Of a DNA stretch of 64,000 bases, positions 63,073-64,000 are shown piece after piece. The position numbers were made by a program, and so were the translations under genes. The stretch's first letter is position 1, and each line of letters begins with the position of its first letter. Where the stretch lies: positions 16,897,427-16,961,426 of the forward strand of contig OX442417.1 in assembly GCA_949361645.1 (NCBI GenBank), given 5' to 3'. Below the pieces are notes generated by a model that saw nothing but the letters and a program-made list of their open reading frames with translations, ran no database searches and was not told where the DNA came from. The stretch is from Spongilla lacustris. Its lineage: Eukaryota; Porifera; Demospongiae; Spongillida; Spongillidae.

Positions 63073-63374
63073 TAAACTGGAAATTGTGTTCTTTTCAAAG
63101 TTTTCTTCTTAATTATGTGATTGCATGGTTACACTGTGCCATCTGGGAGTGAGGTCGTTAGACCGTGATTTGTACGTAGTGGGCTAACGTTCAGTACGAC
63201 CGAGACTGCCTGGAAACACGTTGCCTGCGGTTCAAACCACACGCTTTAATAACTACGTTAATTGACTAGTTGCTACCTAGGTCAGGGCAAGGAGGTTTGA
63301 GAAATTTTTAAACCACTTTACAGAACAAGTGTAGGTGTGATTGTAGTGGGCTGTGATTCAGTTGCAAGATGGTG

Positions 63375-63490
63375 TCATTTCTTCTTCCCCTTCTTCTTCT
63401 TGGGAGGTACTGATGCCTGTGTGTTTGTAGCAGTTGCCTCACCCCCTGAGCTGCCAGCTGCACGTGTCTTGAGCTTTGGGATCAGCTCAC
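63375..63490 (-). CDS. Last exon of an unidentified gene with a poly-lysine C-terminus
   Basis: Minus strand: acceptor TTGCTAG, then ELIPKLKTRAAGSSGGEATA and a tail PPKKKKGKKK before TGA at 63,375. The splice site, frame and basic tail look real and the gene would converge on eS27, but I cannot name the family and see no upstream exon in the last 500 bp. Confidence 0.4.
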
Positions 63491-64000
63491 CTAGCAACAG
63501 GAACAGCTGTTGTCCTAGGCAAGCAGAAAGAGAGCAAATGCCATGTTTTATGGAGGTACTACCACTAGATACTCTTTAACTAGTAAGGTACTCTCTGGTT
63601 AGTGACCTGAGAGGCATTGCTGCCACTATACACAGAGAGGATTGGAAATAAACACCAATTAACACAGGCATCTGTGAAGGGGGTGTAGGCATACACAAAT
63701 GGCACACAGAAAAAACAGTTACTGATAGGTAAAGTCAGGAGTGTAATGGCCACACCCATTCATTCACCCAGAACAATAAGGTGATCCTATGCAAACTAGT
63801 ATGACGAGTTGATCATTAATCAGAGGCAGCAACACTTTCATTGGAGATGCCAAACCATATCTTTTTAACCTAGCAGTAGTGGCCGACCCTGTCACCCCTT
63901 TGAATAATTTTAAGCTCATCAAACAGTTCAATGAGATACAGGTCTTTAGATAATTGAAAAAAGCATTCCCACCAGGAAGCAGATAAGTCAATGTAATGTA
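63491..64000. other. Right edge of window, unassigned
   Basis: No domain or repeat recognised; it may be intron of the minus-strand gene ending at 63,375. Confidence 0.4.

Overview
The window is animal nuclear DNA. Its genes are split by short GT-AG introns and include metazoan-type families: ferrochelatase, a Rab GTPase, HYPK, ribosomal protein eS27, an AEN/ISG20-like exonuclease, RUN+SH3, Kelch, Roc-COR and Death-domain genes. The density of private minisatellites, the many small hairpin elements, the compact introns and a huge beta-helix/multi-pass membrane gene suggest a marine invertebrate, most likely a demosponge. The species assignment is inference. All reading frames are eukaryotic; I see no prokaryotic operons and no CRISPR.

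Layout. 1-2,345 is minisatellite. 2,496-9,286 (+) is a RUN+SH3 scaffold gene with beta-grasp (RA/ubiquitin-like) N-terminal exons. 9.3-21.5 kb and 27.7-29.5 kb are a mosaic of duplications: a 3' copy of the RUN/SH3 gene broken by two frameshifting deletions (12.98-14.97 kb), two SH3-only remnants (18.3 kb minus, 29.0 kb plus), fragments of a malate/lactate-dehydrogenase-like gene (11.8-12.6 kb and 19.6-20.0 kb), a copy of the last exon part of the beta-helix gene (16.2 kb) and a 5'-truncated retroelement. A TA-flanked inverted-repeat element lies at 21.54-22.38 kb. 23,551-27,717 (+) is an intronless gene for a ~1,388-residue secreted beta-helix ectodomain joined to a multi-pass membrane region.

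32.8-50.9 kb (minus strand) is the most interesting part: a cluster of Kelch, Roc-COR GTPase and Death-domain exons. One gene (35,217-36,977) encodes a Kelch propeller plus Death domain, with a second phase-compatible terminal Death exon further downstream at 32,793. A second locus (41,022-46,271) reads in consistent splice phase as Kelch - Roc GTPase - COR - Death, 1,051 residues, an architecture that parallels DAPK1 with a Kelch propeller in place of kinase/ankyrin. A decayed COR copy (39.98-40.83 kb) and another Death fragment (50.4-50.9 kb) flank them.

53.5-63.5 kb is housekeeping: ferrochelatase (minus, six exons, 5' end lost in a 200-N gap), a Rab GTPase (plus, 5' end lost in the same gap), a DEDDh exonuclease, HYPK, and eS27 only 110 bp downstream of HYPK. 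Four promoters carry a CGCATGCGCA-type (NRF1-like) palindrome. Nearly every larger intron carries its own minisatellite, some with clear higher-order structure.
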